Source: an uncultured Pelagibacteraceae bacterium (lineage in GTDB: Bacteria > Pseudomonadota > Alphaproteobacteria > Pelagibacterales > Pelagibacteraceae). Taken from it: DNA of 43,419 nt. Positions 8,706 through 17,087 of the stretch are shown one piece after another (position 1 is the stretch's first letter; the number at the start of each line of letters is the position of its first letter). Location of the stretch: positions 1-43,419 of the forward strand of contig CACBRW010000007.1 of assembly GCA_902541745.1 (NCBI GenBank), given 5' to 3'. The notes below the pieces were generated by a model. The model did no database searches. It was given only the letters and a program-made list of their open reading frames with translations, and had not been told where the DNA came from. The position numbers were made by a program, and so were the translations under genes.

Positions 8706-10350
8706 TATCAACTCCATCTTTTTTTGAATTTACATCAATTAATTCTGCATCAGGAAATCTATCCAACACACTTTTAAATATTTCTGAATTTTTCATTTCA
8801 TCTATCAATTGTTTTTTTACATTTTTTTCTTTGTCTTTTAATGACATTTGTCCTTTTAATTTACTAAATGTAATAATCCATCTCTCACCGGTCCATTCGA
8901 AAAGTTTTGATGATAAATCTTTTACAAAATCTTTATCTAAACTTTCATTAAAAGATATTTCAATTCTATTTTTTTCAAATTTTACGAGATTAACGTTTTT
9001 TTCTAATTCGTATTTTAGTTTGATCTCCTTTTTTTTTGAACAGATTTCAATTAGATCCTCAAATGCATTTATGTTAATTTTCTTTTCTGCTTTAATTTCT
9101 GTTTGTACTTCTGGTTTAGTTTTTTCTTCTTGTGCTACATTCTTAATTTGATTGATTGTTTTAGAAGTTAATTGAGTTTCTTTATTATTAACTAAATTTT
9201 CACTCTTCAAATCAATCTCAACTTTTTCAACTTTATTTTTAGATTTTACAGAACTTAAATGCATTAGTCTTATTAAGAACATTTCAATTGAAAGGTGTTG
9301 ATTAAAAACAATATCGATTTCTTCGAGAGAAGAAATGGCAAATTGCCAAAATAATATCAATACTTCTGAATCTATTTGATTTGATAAATTTTTAATTTTA
9401 GAAAATTCTTCATCATTTAATGAAAAGTTTGTACTTTCTAAAGTTAAAGAATTAATATTTTTAAAATAATAAAGTAACTCTAAGAAGTCATTAATAAAAA
9501 CTTTTGGTTCAACACCTTGATCATAAATTTTTCTATAAATATTTATTACTTTTGTTTCTTCACCTTTTAAAATCAGCTCAAATAAATCAATTAATTGAGA
9601 TTTATCGAAATATCCAAAAATTTTCTGAGCTGAATTTAAATCCAATTCCTTTCCATCATCCAAACTTAATAATGCTCTATCTAATAATGATAAAGCATCT
9701 CTAACAGAACCTTCCGAAATTTTTACTATAAGCTTTAAAGCATCTTCTGTTATTTTTCCATTTTCCTTATCTTTAATTAATTTTATATATTCTAATAATT
9801 CTGAGGATTTAATTCTAGACAAATCAAATCTTTGACATCTAGAAACAACAGTAATAGGAATTTTTTTTATTTCTGTTGTTGCAAAAATAAATTTTAAATA
9901 TTCTGGTGGCTCTTCTAAAGTTTTTAATAATGCATTAAATGCTTGCTTGCTAAGCATATGAACTTCATCAATTATGAAAATTTTATATTTTGCAGATGTT
10001 GGCCCGTATCTAGAAAATTCAATCAAATCTCTTACGTCATCTACTCCTGTTTTACTTGCGGCATCCATCTCAAGAACATCGATATGATTTGAGTTTGTAA
10101 TCGCATCACAATTATCACATTTAATTTTACATTTATTTTCTATTCCATTTAAGCAATTAAGTGCTTTTGCAACAATTCTTGCTGTTGTAGTTTTCCCAAT
10201 TCCCCTTATTCCAGTGAATAAATATGCATTTGGTATTTTGTCAGCTTTAATTGAGTTGATAATAGTTTCCACAACAACCTCTTGACCAATAAGATCATCA
10301 AAAGTTTGTGGTCTATATTTTAATGCTAATACTTTTGAGTTATTATTCAT
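8698..10350 (-). CDS. dnaX: DnaX, DNA polymerase III tau (gamma) subunit
   Basis: DnaX is the ATPase of the clamp loader and the organiser of the replicase. Walker A (GIRGIGKTTTAR, about residue 45), a four-Cys zinc module (CLNG...CKIKCDNC), the DEVHMLSKQAFNALLKTLEEPP block and sensor-1 TTEIKKIPITVVSRCQRF are all visible in the first 180 residues. The C-terminal third is divergent, as usual. It starts at an ATG 11 bases after the SRP RNA 3' end. A coding-strand A9 run at 9029-9037 falls at about codon 440, where slippage would yield a shorter gamma-like product. Confidence 0.96.
   Translation of the reverse strand: MNNNSKVLALKYRPQTFDDLIGQEVVVETIINSIKADKIPNAYLFTGIRGIGKTTTARIVAKALNCLNGIENKCKIKCDNCDAITNSNHIDVLEMDAASKTGVDDVRDLIEFSRYGPTSAKYKIFIIDEVHMLSKQAFNALLKTLEEPPEYLKFIFATTEIKKIPITVVSRCQRFDLSRIKSSELLEYIKLIKDKENGKITEDALKLIVKISEGSVRDALSLLDRALLSLDDGKELDLNSAQKIFGYFDKSQLIDLFELILKGEETKVINIYRKIYDQGVEPKVFINDFLELLYYFKNINSLTLESTNFSLNDEEFSKIKNLSNQIDSEVLILFWQFAISSLEEIDIVFNQHLSIEMFLIRLMHLSSVKSKNKVEKVEIDLKSENLVNNKETQLTSKTINQIKNVAQEEKTKPEVQTEIKAEKKININAFEDLIEICSKKKEIKLKYELEKNVNLVKFEKNRIEISFNESLDKDFVKDLSSKLFEWTGERWIITFSKLKGQMSLKDKEKNVKKQLIDEMKNSEIFKSVLDRFPDAELIDVNSKKDGVDND
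9029..9037 (-). other. A9 run in dnaX, candidate slippage site for a gamma form
   Basis: On the dnaX strand nine A residues are followed by GGAG (in-frame reading Ser-Lys-Lys-Lys-Glu). A shift into the -1 frame meets a TAA about a dozen codons downstream, and the other frame meets a TAA after about four codons, so any slippage truncates the product near residue 442-455. Thermus thermophilus makes its short DnaX form by slippage on an A9 run. Here the mechanism is only inferred, and A-run lengths in this sequence are suspect. Confidence 0.35.
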
Positions 10351-10361
10351 ATATCAAAATA

Positions 10362-10445
10362 GGAGACTAGAACCTGAATAACTGTCTCTACGACTGCTTC
10401 CGTTAAGATCTGGTCGGGTTCAAGCAGCATCCACCTCTAGCCTCC
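10362..10445 (-). ncRNA. ffs: Signal recognition particle RNA, 4.5S type
   Basis: The coding-strand RNA begins GGAGGCTAGA and ends TCTAGTCTCC, which pair to close the hairpin. The apical part carries the SRP S-domain signature: GCTGCTTGAACCCGACCAG on one side and AACGGAAGCAGTCG on the other, with the conserved GGAAGCAG. The size, about 84 bases, fits bacterial short SRP RNAs. Position immediately upstream of dnaX is common in alphaproteobacteria. A TATAAT box six bases before the proposed 5' end supports the start. The 3' end is set by pairing and could differ by a few bases. Confidence 0.85.
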
Positions 10446-10451
10446 AAAACC

Positions 10452-10481
10452 ATTATAGCAGTTAAAATTTCCAATCTACAA
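10452..10481 (-). promoter_or_regulatory. Promoter of SRP RNA (and dnaX-ybaB-recR)
   Basis: A perfect TATAAT lies at 10452-10457 on the minus strand, with a weak TTGTAG at 10476-10481 (18-base spacing). The start site would fall at or near 10445, the paired 5' end of the SRP RNA. No terminator is visible between the RNA and dnaX, so this promoter may also serve the downstream genes. Confidence 0.6.
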
Positions 10482-10491
10482 GAAAAGATTC

Positions 10492-11325
10492 TTATTTATT
10501 TTGTCTCAAACTATCAGCTTCAAAAACACCTAGGACGTGAAAATCCTCACAATGTAGGCCCAGCTCTTCAAGAGATTTTTGAACTTTTGAGTCTTCAATA
10601 TGTCCATCTAAATCACATAAGAAAAAATAAGAATCGAAACTATTTTTTTCTGGATAACTTTGTAGTTTAGTTAAATTAACACCATTAATAGCAAAACCTC
10701 CTAGTGATTGATAGAGGGCAGCTGGCTTACTCTTTAATTTAAATAAAAAAGAGGTTATGTAAGTTTTGTCTTTAAATTCTGGTTGAGAAATATTTTTTCC
10801 CATAACCAAAAATCTTGTCAAATTTCCACTTTCATTTTCTATATTTTTTTTAATTACTTCTAAGCCATAAATTTTAGCACTTAAGGAAGATGCTATCGCA
10901 GATTGTTTGATATCTTTTGTTTTAGAAATCATTTCAGCAGATCCAGCAGTATCTGCTCTAATATGTTCTGCTAAATTATTTTCTTTTATAAATTTTGAAC
11001 ACTGAGACAATCCTTGAGCATGTGAGTATACTTCTTTGATATCTTTTAATTTAGCTCCAGGTTGTCCTAATAAGTTGTGTTCAATTTTTTGAAAATGCTC
11101 TTTATAAATATTTAGTCTGTGTTTAAATATTAAATATTCAATTCCAATATTACCAGTAATTCTATTTGATTCTGGAATTATAATTCTGCTATCTGGCTCT
11201 TCGGATGCTTTGTTAAAACACTCATCAAAAGTTTTACATGGCAAAATCTCAGCTTTAGGATCAATAGAAAGCGCTGCTAAATGAGAATATGCGCCAAAGG
11301 TTCCCTGAAAATAAATTTTACTCAT
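10492..11325 (-). CDS. pheA: Prephenate dehydratase
   Basis: This enzyme converts prephenate to phenylpyruvate in phenylalanine synthesis. The 277-residue protein has the N-terminal motif FQGTFGAYSHLAAL, the central EVYSHAQGLSQC and the catalytic TRF in NLTRFLVMG (about residue 170). A C-terminal ACT domain (SFLFKLKSKPAALYQSLGGF...NLTKLQSYP) is expected to bind phenylalanine as a feedback inhibitor. No chorismate mutase domain is fused. The ATG at 11325 shares one base with the kdsB stop (TGATG), so translation is probably coupled. Confidence 0.94.
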   Translation of the reverse strand: MSKIYFQGTFGAYSHLAALSIDPKAEILPCKTFDECFNKASEEPDSRIIIPESNRITGNIGIEYLIFKHRLNIYKEHFQKIEHNLLGQPGAKLKDIKEVYSHAQGLSQCSKFIKENNLAEHIRADTAGSAEMISKTKDIKQSAIASSLSAKIYGLEVIKKNIENESGNLTRFLVMGKNISQPEFKDKTYITSFLFKLKSKPAALYQSLGGFAINGVNLTKLQSYPEKNSFDSYFFLCDLDGHIEDSKVQKSLEELGLHCEDFHVLGVFEADSLRQNK

Positions 11326-12056
11326 CAATTCTTATATTCCATTATTTTTTTTAAGGCTAGATAATCTTCTTCTGTATCCACTCCTATTGGAGATGACATA
11401 GCAAGCGAAACATTGATATCAATATTATTATCTAATGCTCTTAACTGCTCTAGTCGATTTTCTATTTCATTTTTGGATTGATTCAAGTGAACAAATTTTT
11501 TAAGACAATCTCTTGAATAACAATAAATTCCAATATGGTGATAAATATTTTCTACCTGATCAGATTTTCTTGAAAAGGATACCGCCTTTGAAAAATGATC
11601 CCTTTCTAGACTGTTTTCAGTGATGACCTTAACAATATTTTCATTCTTGAGGTTTTTATTATCTTTTAATTTTGCGGCAAGAGTTCCTAAATTAGAATTA
11701 TTTTTTACCATTTTGTCATTCAAACTTTTGATATCATCAATGTCGATTGCCGGTTCATCACCCTGTAAATTCATAATAAAATCAACATCCTTAATATTTG
11801 ATTTTTTAAGTGCTTCGTAAATTCTATCAGTGCCTGTTTTGTGTTTATTGCTTGTTAAAATAGCATTTAAACCATTTCCTTTAACATCATCAATAATTTC
11901 CTGGTCCTCTGTAGCTACAATCACATCTCCAATATTGGCCTCTTCTGCTTTTTTAGATACATGTGAAATAATTGATAAACCATTTATTTTTAACAAAGGT
12001 TTACCTGGCAGCCTAGTTGCGGACATTCTAGAGGGTATAATTACTAAAGTTTTCAT
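11325..12056 (-). CDS. kdsB: 3-deoxy-manno-octulosonate cytidylyltransferase
   Basis: KdsB activates Kdo to CMP-Kdo for lipopolysaccharide core synthesis. The N-terminal nucleotide-binding motif IIPSRMSATRLPGKPL, GDVIVATEDQEI, MNLQGDEPAI and the late HHIGIYCYSRDCLKKF block are all diagnostic. The 243-residue length is normal. Its presence with kdsD, lptC and lptB in this window argues that the cell makes and exports Kdo-containing lipopolysaccharide. It is divergent from the cytochrome c gene across 113 bases. Confidence 0.96.
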   Translation of the reverse strand: MKTLVIIPSRMSATRLPGKPLLKINGLSIISHVSKKAEEANIGDVIVATEDQEIIDDVKGNGLNAILTSNKHKTGTDRIYEALKKSNIKDVDFIMNLQGDEPAIDIDDIKSLNDKMVKNNSNLGTLAAKLKDNKNLKNENIVKVITENSLERDHFSKAVSFSRKSDQVENIYHHIGIYCYSRDCLKKFVHLNQSKNEIENRLEQLRALDNNIDINVSLAMSSPIGVDTEEDYLALKKIMEYKN

Positions 12057-12169
12057 TATTTTTTCAAATTATTATACTCATTAAACAACTATAGAGGCAA
12101 ATTTATACATTAAATTTTAGCTTTTTTTTAATTTATCATGTTATACGTTCACTACAAAATTTAGAAAAA

Positions 12170-12709
12170 ATGGATTCTTTCGAAATAAATAAAATAGTTG
12201 CTGCAGTTTTAATGGTTGCCCTACTTGTTATCGGTATTGGAAAATTATCTGATGTTATATTCCATGTAGAGAAACCTGAAACGCCTGGTTATTCAGTTGA
12301 AGTAGAAACTGCCACTACTGTATCCACAACTAGCTCAAGCACGACGTCAGACAAAATTGATATATCAACATTAATGGCAATGGGAGATATTGCGCATGGC
12401 GAAAAAGTATTTAAAAAATGTGCAGCTTGTCATTCAATAGTTAAAGGTGGAAAGAATGCTATTGGTCCAGCACTATATAATGTTGTGGGAAGAAAAGTTG
12501 GAGCGGTTGAAGATTATAAATATTCTAAAGCTTTAGCAGCGTATGATAAAGAATGGACTTTTGAAGAACTAAACGGATTTTTAATTAAACCCGCAAAGTG
12601 GATAAAGGGAACAAAGATGGCATATGCAGGTCTTAGAAAAGAAAAAGATAGAGCCTCTGTAATAAAATATCTAAATGAGAATTCAGACAGCCCTTTGCAG
12701 CTACCTTAA
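12170..12709 (+). CDS. Membrane-anchored c-type cytochrome (CycM-like)
   Basis: This is a class I cytochrome c of 179 residues. An uncleaved-looking N-terminal hydrophobic helix (about residues 8-30) should anchor it in the inner membrane. A Thr/Ser-rich linker follows (about 45-65), and then a haem domain with CAACH near residue 84. The distal Met is probably in TKMAYAGL. The pattern GPALYNVVGRKVG...YKYSKAL matches mitochondrial-type cytochromes, and this architecture (CycM / cytochrome c552) donates electrons to terminal oxidases in alphaproteobacteria. The 3' end overlaps argF by nine bases on the opposite strand. Confidence 0.92.
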   Translation: MDSFEINKIVAAVLMVALLVIGIGKLSDVIFHVEKPETPGYSVEVETATTVSTTSSSTTSDKIDISTLMAMGDIAHGEKVFKKCAACHSIVKGGKNAIGPALYNVVGRKVGAVEDYKYSKALAAYDKEWTFEELNGFLIKPAKWIKGTKMAYAGLRKEKDRASVIKYLNENSDSPLQLP

Positions 12710-13630
12710 TTTTCCAAAACAATATAATAAAATACTTTTTTGTACATGAACTCTATTAAGTGCTTGTTGCCACACGTGAGATCTTTTACCTAAGAAAACT
12801 TCATCACTTACCTCATTACCTCTCGGCAAACAATGTAAAAAAATGCAATCTTTTTTTGCATAACCCATTAAATTTTTATCAATTTTAAAATTTTTAAATG
12901 CTTGTATTTTCTTCTTCTTATTAACTTTATCATTTAAAGAAATAACTTTGTCAGAAAAAATTATATCTGCGCCAGTCATTGCTTTTTTAGCATCATTATA
13001 AATATAAATTTTTTTGTTATTTTTTTTAACCCAAGCTCTAACTTCTTTTCCTGGTTCAAATTTTTTAGGACAACCAATACTTAGTTTGAAAGAAAATTTT
13101 ACTGAGGCAGCAATTAAACTATCCAAAACATTATTAGAGTCACCTATCCAACAAATGTTTAATTTTGAAATAGGTTTCTTCTTTATTTCCTCAACTGTAA
13201 AAACGTCAGATAAAACCTGTGTTGGATGAGATGAGGGGCTTAAACCATTAATTATCGGTATTGATAAATATTTTGCAAAATTTTCAACCTTTTTATCACT
13301 ATCAGTTCTGAGCATAAATCCATCGCCGTAAGTAGATAAAATTTTAGCAGTATCAGCAATACTTTCTCCCCCTTGACCCAAATGAAGCTCATTAGATCTT
13401 AAAGTCAAAGTACCACCACCTAATTGTTTGATAGCTAAATAAAAGCTTAATCTTGTTCGCAAACTAGATTTTTCAAACATTTGAATTAATAATTTTCCTT
13501 TTAAGGGTGCGCCCTTATCAACCTCTAATGTACTTAATTTTTTTCTTAAACTTTTTCTTTTCTTAGCATCAATAATTATCTTTCTTAGATCTTTTGCAGG
13601 TATATCCTTTAAATTAATGAAATGTTTCAT
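12701..13630 (-). CDS. argF: Ornithine carbamoyltransferase
   Basis: This enzyme makes citrulline from ornithine and carbamoyl phosphate. The carbamoyl-phosphate motif, usually STRTR, appears here as SLRTRLSF (about residue 56). SHPTQVLSD and the ornithine-site HCLPRG near residue 270 are intact. The length of 309 residues is typical. It follows argD on the same strand with a single-base gap, forming an argD-argF pair. The S-L-R-T-R variant replaces the first Thr of the usual motif with Leu. This is a direct observation whose effect is unknown. Confidence 0.95.
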   Translation of the reverse strand: MKHFINLKDIPAKDLRKIIIDAKKRKSLRKKLSTLEVDKGAPLKGKLLIQMFEKSSLRTRLSFYLAIKQLGGGTLTLRSNELHLGQGGESIADTAKILSTYGDGFMLRTDSDKKVENFAKYLSIPIINGLSPSSHPTQVLSDVFTVEEIKKKPISKLNICWIGDSNNVLDSLIAASVKFSFKLSIGCPKKFEPGKEVRAWVKKNNKKIYIYNDAKKAMTGADIIFSDKVISLNDKVNKKKKIQAFKNFKIDKNLMGYAKKDCIFLHCLPRGNEVSDEVFLGKRSHVWQQALNRVHVQKSILLYCFGKLR

Positions 13631-13631
13631 G

Positions 13632-14798
13632 TTATTTTATCTGCGAACAGACCTTTTCAATAATTTTTAATGCCAAATCTAGTTCAGTTTTTTTAACATT
13701 CAATGGAGGTAAAATACGAACAATATTTTCTGCTGCTCGAATAGTCAATAACTGATTGTCCATTAATTTTTTAATAAATTCAGTTTGATCTTTACACAAT
13801 TGTATACCAATCAAAAAACCTCTTCCTCTTATTTCTTTAATTACATTTGGATATTTTGCCTGAACTTTATTTAATTTTGATAAAAAATATTTCGATAGAG
13901 TTTTTACGTTATTTAAAAATTTTTTATTTGATATAATATCCATTACAGTATTTCCAACAGACATAGCTAATGGATTTCCTCCGAATGTTGATCCGTGAGT
14001 ACCTGGCGTCATACCCGATGCAACTTTTTTATTCATTAACACTGCTCCAATAGGAAATCCTCCACCTATTCCTTTTGCAATTGGCACAATATCAGGTTTT
14101 ACTTTTGATTTTTCAAAAGCAAAGAAATCACCAGATCTTCCTATTCCACATTGAACTTCATCAAGGATTAATAGTATTTTTTTCTTGTTACACAATACTC
14201 TTAATTCTTTTAAACACCAATCTGGTATCACTTTTATACCACCTTCACCCATAATTGTTTCAACCATAATAGCAGCGGTATTTTTGTTTATTTTCTTTTT
14301 GAGAGAATTATGGTCTCCAAAGTTGAAGTGATCGAAACCTGTTATTTTTGGACCAAATCCCTCTGTCATTTTCTTTGATCCACTGGCAAAAATTGCTGCT
14401 AAAGTTCTTCCGTGGAAGGAATTTTTAATGCATAAAATTCTATTTTTATTTGGTTTGCCAATGGAATAAAAATATCGTCTAGCAACTTTAATTGCTGCTT
14501 CAGTAGCTTCGGCCCCACTATTTTGAAACATAACATGGTCAGCAAAAGTTTTTTGACATAACTTTTTAGCTAATGTTTCTCCTTCTGGAATTTGAAATGC
14601 ATTTGAAACATGCCAAAGTTTTTTTGATTGATCTTTTATTGTTTTAACTAATTTTGGATGGGTATGACCTAAAGAGTTAACTGCTATTCCTTGAACAAAA
14701 TCTAAATATTTTTTTTTATCTGTTGAATACAAATAGCTACCTTTGCCATATTTAAAGGAAATTTTTTTTCTATTATAGTTTTTTGCTAGATAGCTCAT
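13632..14798 (-). CDS. argD: Acetylornithine aminotransferase
   Basis: This PLP enzyme forms N-acetylornithine and may also act on succinyl-diaminopimelate for lysine. The 388-residue protein is a class III aminotransferase. It shows GIAVNSLGHTHPKL, FQNSGAEATEAAIKVAR, SFHGRT, LDEVQCGIGRSG and the Schiff-base Lys in PIAKGIGGGFPIG, then GTHGSTFGGNPLA. It is the first gene of the leftward argD-argF unit; the 168-base gap to gcrA should hold both promoters. Confidence 0.95.
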   Translation of the reverse strand: MSYLAKNYNRKKISFKYGKGSYLYSTDKKKYLDFVQGIAVNSLGHTHPKLVKTIKDQSKKLWHVSNAFQIPEGETLAKKLCQKTFADHVMFQNSGAEATEAAIKVARRYFYSIGKPNKNRILCIKNSFHGRTLAAIFASGSKKMTEGFGPKITGFDHFNFGDHNSLKKKINKNTAAIMVETIMGEGGIKVIPDWCLKELRVLCNKKKILLILDEVQCGIGRSGDFFAFEKSKVKPDIVPIAKGIGGGFPIGAVLMNKKVASGMTPGTHGSTFGGNPLAMSVGNTVMDIISNKKFLNNVKTLSKYFLSKLNKVQAKYPNVIKEIRGRGFLIGIQLCKDQTEFIKKLMDNQLLTIRAAENIVRILPPLNVKKTELDLALKIIEKVCSQIK

Positions 14799-14966
14799 AA
14801 ATTTATTTGTTTTTATAAATTTTAATTATTAGATACAAGTTATGATTGAAAATGAATTATACTCAACTAGACAAATTAATGTTGATAACTGTATTTTTTT
14901 CATTGTTTAAATCAATTTTATATCAGTATATTGTTGTTTAAAATAAATAACATACAATATATTGAT

Positions 14967-15467
14967 ATGAGTTGGACAGAGGAAAAAGTTGAAAAGTTAA
15001 AACAATTATGGGGTAAAGGAAACACTGCAAGCCAAATCGCGGAGATTATTGGGGGTTTGAGTAGAAACGCTGTTATTGGTAAGGCGCATAGACTAAATCT
15101 TTCAGCAAAAATTAAAACGAGGACCGCAACATCAAATCAAAATTTCGAGAATTCATTAGAAGAAAAAAAAATAAAACTTAGAAAAGGCCGTAAAAGCAAA
15201 TTTAAATCTTTAATTATTGAAAAAGATTTTGAACCAGAAAATCCTAAACAACTTGAAGAACTTGACGAAAGCACTTGTAAATGGCCTGTAGGTCATCCTA
15301 ATGAAAAATCTTTCTATTTTTGTGGAAGATCTTCTTTAAAAGATTTTTCGTATTGCAAATTACATCTGTTATATGCTTTCCAGCCAAAAGGTAAAAAGGA
15401 AGATGTAACGGATAAAGAGGAAGTTCCGGAATTTCTTGAGAAGAAGATAAAGACAAAGTCTGCTTAG
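14967..15467 (+). CDS. gcrA: GcrA-type cell-cycle regulator
   Basis: GcrA binds RNA polymerase sigma-70 holoenzyme and GANTC-methylated promoters, and controls cell-cycle genes in alphaproteobacteria. The N-terminal helix-turn-helix is clear: MSWTEEKVEKLKQLWGKG, then SQIAEIIGGLSRNAVIGKAHRL. The C-terminal Cys-containing block (TCKWPVGHP...FYFCGRSS...SYCKLH, about residues 110-140) is also typical. The ATG at 14967 is chosen because the family begins MSWT; the longer frame from 14931 adds unrelated residues. No CcrM methyltransferase is in this window. Confidence 0.93.
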   Translation: MSWTEEKVEKLKQLWGKGNTASQIAEIIGGLSRNAVIGKAHRLNLSAKIKTRTATSNQNFENSLEEKKIKLRKGRKSKFKSLIIEKDFEPENPKQLEELDESTCKWPVGHPNEKSFYFCGRSSLKDFSYCKLHLLYAFQPKGKKEDVTDKEEVPEFLEKKIKTKSA

Positions 15468-15493
15468 GACAATACTATTCTATTCATGTTATC

Positions 15494-16456
15494 TTAATCC
15501 TTTTGATATTTTTCAGTAGAAAATTGACCACCATCTCTCCACATATAGCAGTATTTTTTTACTTCCTCATCAAAATATTTTTTGCTTGGGACTCCAATTT
15601 CTGAATTAGTTTTGTATTTACCAGATTTAATATTATCGTATTTTAAAAGTCTTAACTGATCTTTTGTAAGCAATGGTTCAGGAAATAATTCATAAAATCC
15701 TGCTACTAATTTAGCTAAAGGTAAAGGGAAAGGTAATAAAAGTCTTTTTTTATTTATTAACTTTAAAAGTTTCTCTAAAATATTTTTAAATGTCAGTACC
15801 TCTGGTCCAACACATTCGATAATGTTTGCATATATCTTTTTAGAAATTACAAAGTATATTATATCAGTTAAATCTGAACAATGAATAGGTGAGAATTTTG
15901 TTCTTCCTTTATAAAAAATTGGAAAGCCTGGAGTTCTATTTAATAAAGTCATAAAATTTGTTGTAAAGTTATCATCAACCGAATAAACAATTGAAGGTCT
16001 TAGAATAATTGCATTTGGAAAACTTTTTAAAATATTATTCTCACCTTCAAGTTTACTTTTAGCATAAATAGAATCTACAGCATCATTTATACCAAGAGCT
16101 GACAAATGAATAAAATGTTTAAGTTTATATTCTTTACAAAGCTTCGCTAATAGTGATGGAAAAATTGAGTGTATATTTTTAAATGTATTACCTATTTTTT
16201 TTTCATACAAAATACCAATTAAATTTATACATATGTCTGCTTTTTTAAAAAGTTCTCTTATTTTTTTTTCATCAAATATTTGCGCTTCGACTACATCTAT
16301 ATAACCAGCATTTGCTTGAGTTTTTATAATATAGCTTTTCTGGTGAATATTTCTTGTAACTACAGTAACTTTATAGTCATTCTTTGTAAGTTTTCTAATC
16401 AGGTTTCTACCTATTTGGCCACTTCCACCAAAAATTAGACAATTTTTTGCTTTCAT
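15494..16456 (-). CDS. NDUFA9-like NAD(P)-binding protein, complex I associated
   Basis: This 320-residue atypical short-chain dehydrogenase has the N-terminal Rossmann motif IFGGSGQIGRNL. It also shows DICINLIGILYE, HLSALGIND...YAKSKLEGE and RPSIVY. Alphaproteobacterial members resemble mitochondrial NDUFA9, an accessory subunit of NADH dehydrogenase that holds a structural NADPH. The exact role in bacteria is less certain. It is divergent from the RNase D-like gene with 16 bases between the start codons, so their promoters must overlap the coding ends. Confidence 0.85.
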   Translation of the reverse strand: MKAKNCLIFGGSGQIGRNLIRKLTKNDYKVTVVTRNIHQKSYIIKTQANAGYIDVVEAQIFDEKKIRELFKKADICINLIGILYEKKIGNTFKNIHSIFPSLLAKLCKEYKLKHFIHLSALGINDAVDSIYAKSKLEGENNILKSFPNAIILRPSIVYSVDDNFTTNFMTLLNRTPGFPIFYKGRTKFSPIHCSDLTDIIYFVISKKIYANIIECVGPEVLTFKNILEKLLKLINKKRLLLPFPLPLAKLVAGFYELFPEPLLTKDQLRLLKYDNIKSGKYKTNSEIGVPSKKYFDEEVKKYCYMWRDGGQFSTEKYQKD

Positions 16457-16472
16457 ATATATATGCTAAACA

Positions 16473-17087
16473 ATGAGTAATAATATTAAACTGTACAAAA
16501 ACGATTTACCAGATGATTTGAAATTAGGCAATATAATAGCGGTTGACGGCGAATTTATGGGACTTAATGTAAGACGAGATCCCTTATGTTTAATTCAAAT
16601 TTCCTCTGGCAATTCAGATGCTCATATAATTCAATTTGATAGAAACAATTATAGTGCACCTAATTTATGCAAAATACTAAGTGATAATGAAATAACAAAA
16701 ATTTTTCATTATGGTCGTGCCGATCTGGCTTATATTAAATTCTATTTAAAAACTGAAACAAATAATATTTTAGATACTAAAATCGCATCAAAACTAGCTA
16801 GATCTTATTCTGATAACCATTCTCTAAAAACTTTAATTAAAGAATTTGTTAATATAGATATCAGCAAACAATTTCAAAGTTCAGATTTTGGTGGAACATT
16901 GACTCCAGCACAACTTAAGTATTGTGCCAACGATGTTATATATCTTCATAAGATCCACGAAAATTTAAAAAAAATATTAGATAGAGAGAATAGAATAAGT
17001 CTTTATGAGGATTGTTTAAAATTTTTAAAGACAAGAGTTGAGCTTGATCTAGCATTATTTAAAGACGATATATGGTCTCACAAATGA
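16473..17087 (+). CDS. RNase D-like 3'-5' exonuclease, catalytic domain only
   Basis: This DEDDy exonuclease has 204 residues. The residues DGE near position 26, FHYGRADLAYI near 80 and KYCANDVIYL near 150 supply the D-E-D-D/Y set. SDNHSLKTLIKEF and SDFGGTLTPAQLKY match RNase D. The HRDC domains of full-length RNase D are absent, as in many alphaproteobacterial members. The likely substrate is tRNA or other structured RNA 3' ends. The stop overlaps the kdsD start by four bases (ATGA). Confidence 0.88.
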   Translation: MSNNIKLYKNDLPDDLKLGNIIAVDGEFMGLNVRRDPLCLIQISSGNSDAHIIQFDRNNYSAPNLCKILSDNEITKIFHYGRADLAYIKFYLKTETNNILDTKIASKLARSYSDNHSLKTLIKEFVNIDISKQFQSSDFGGTLTPAQLKYCANDVIYLHKIHENLKKILDRENRISLYEDCLKFLKTRVELDLALFKDDIWSHK

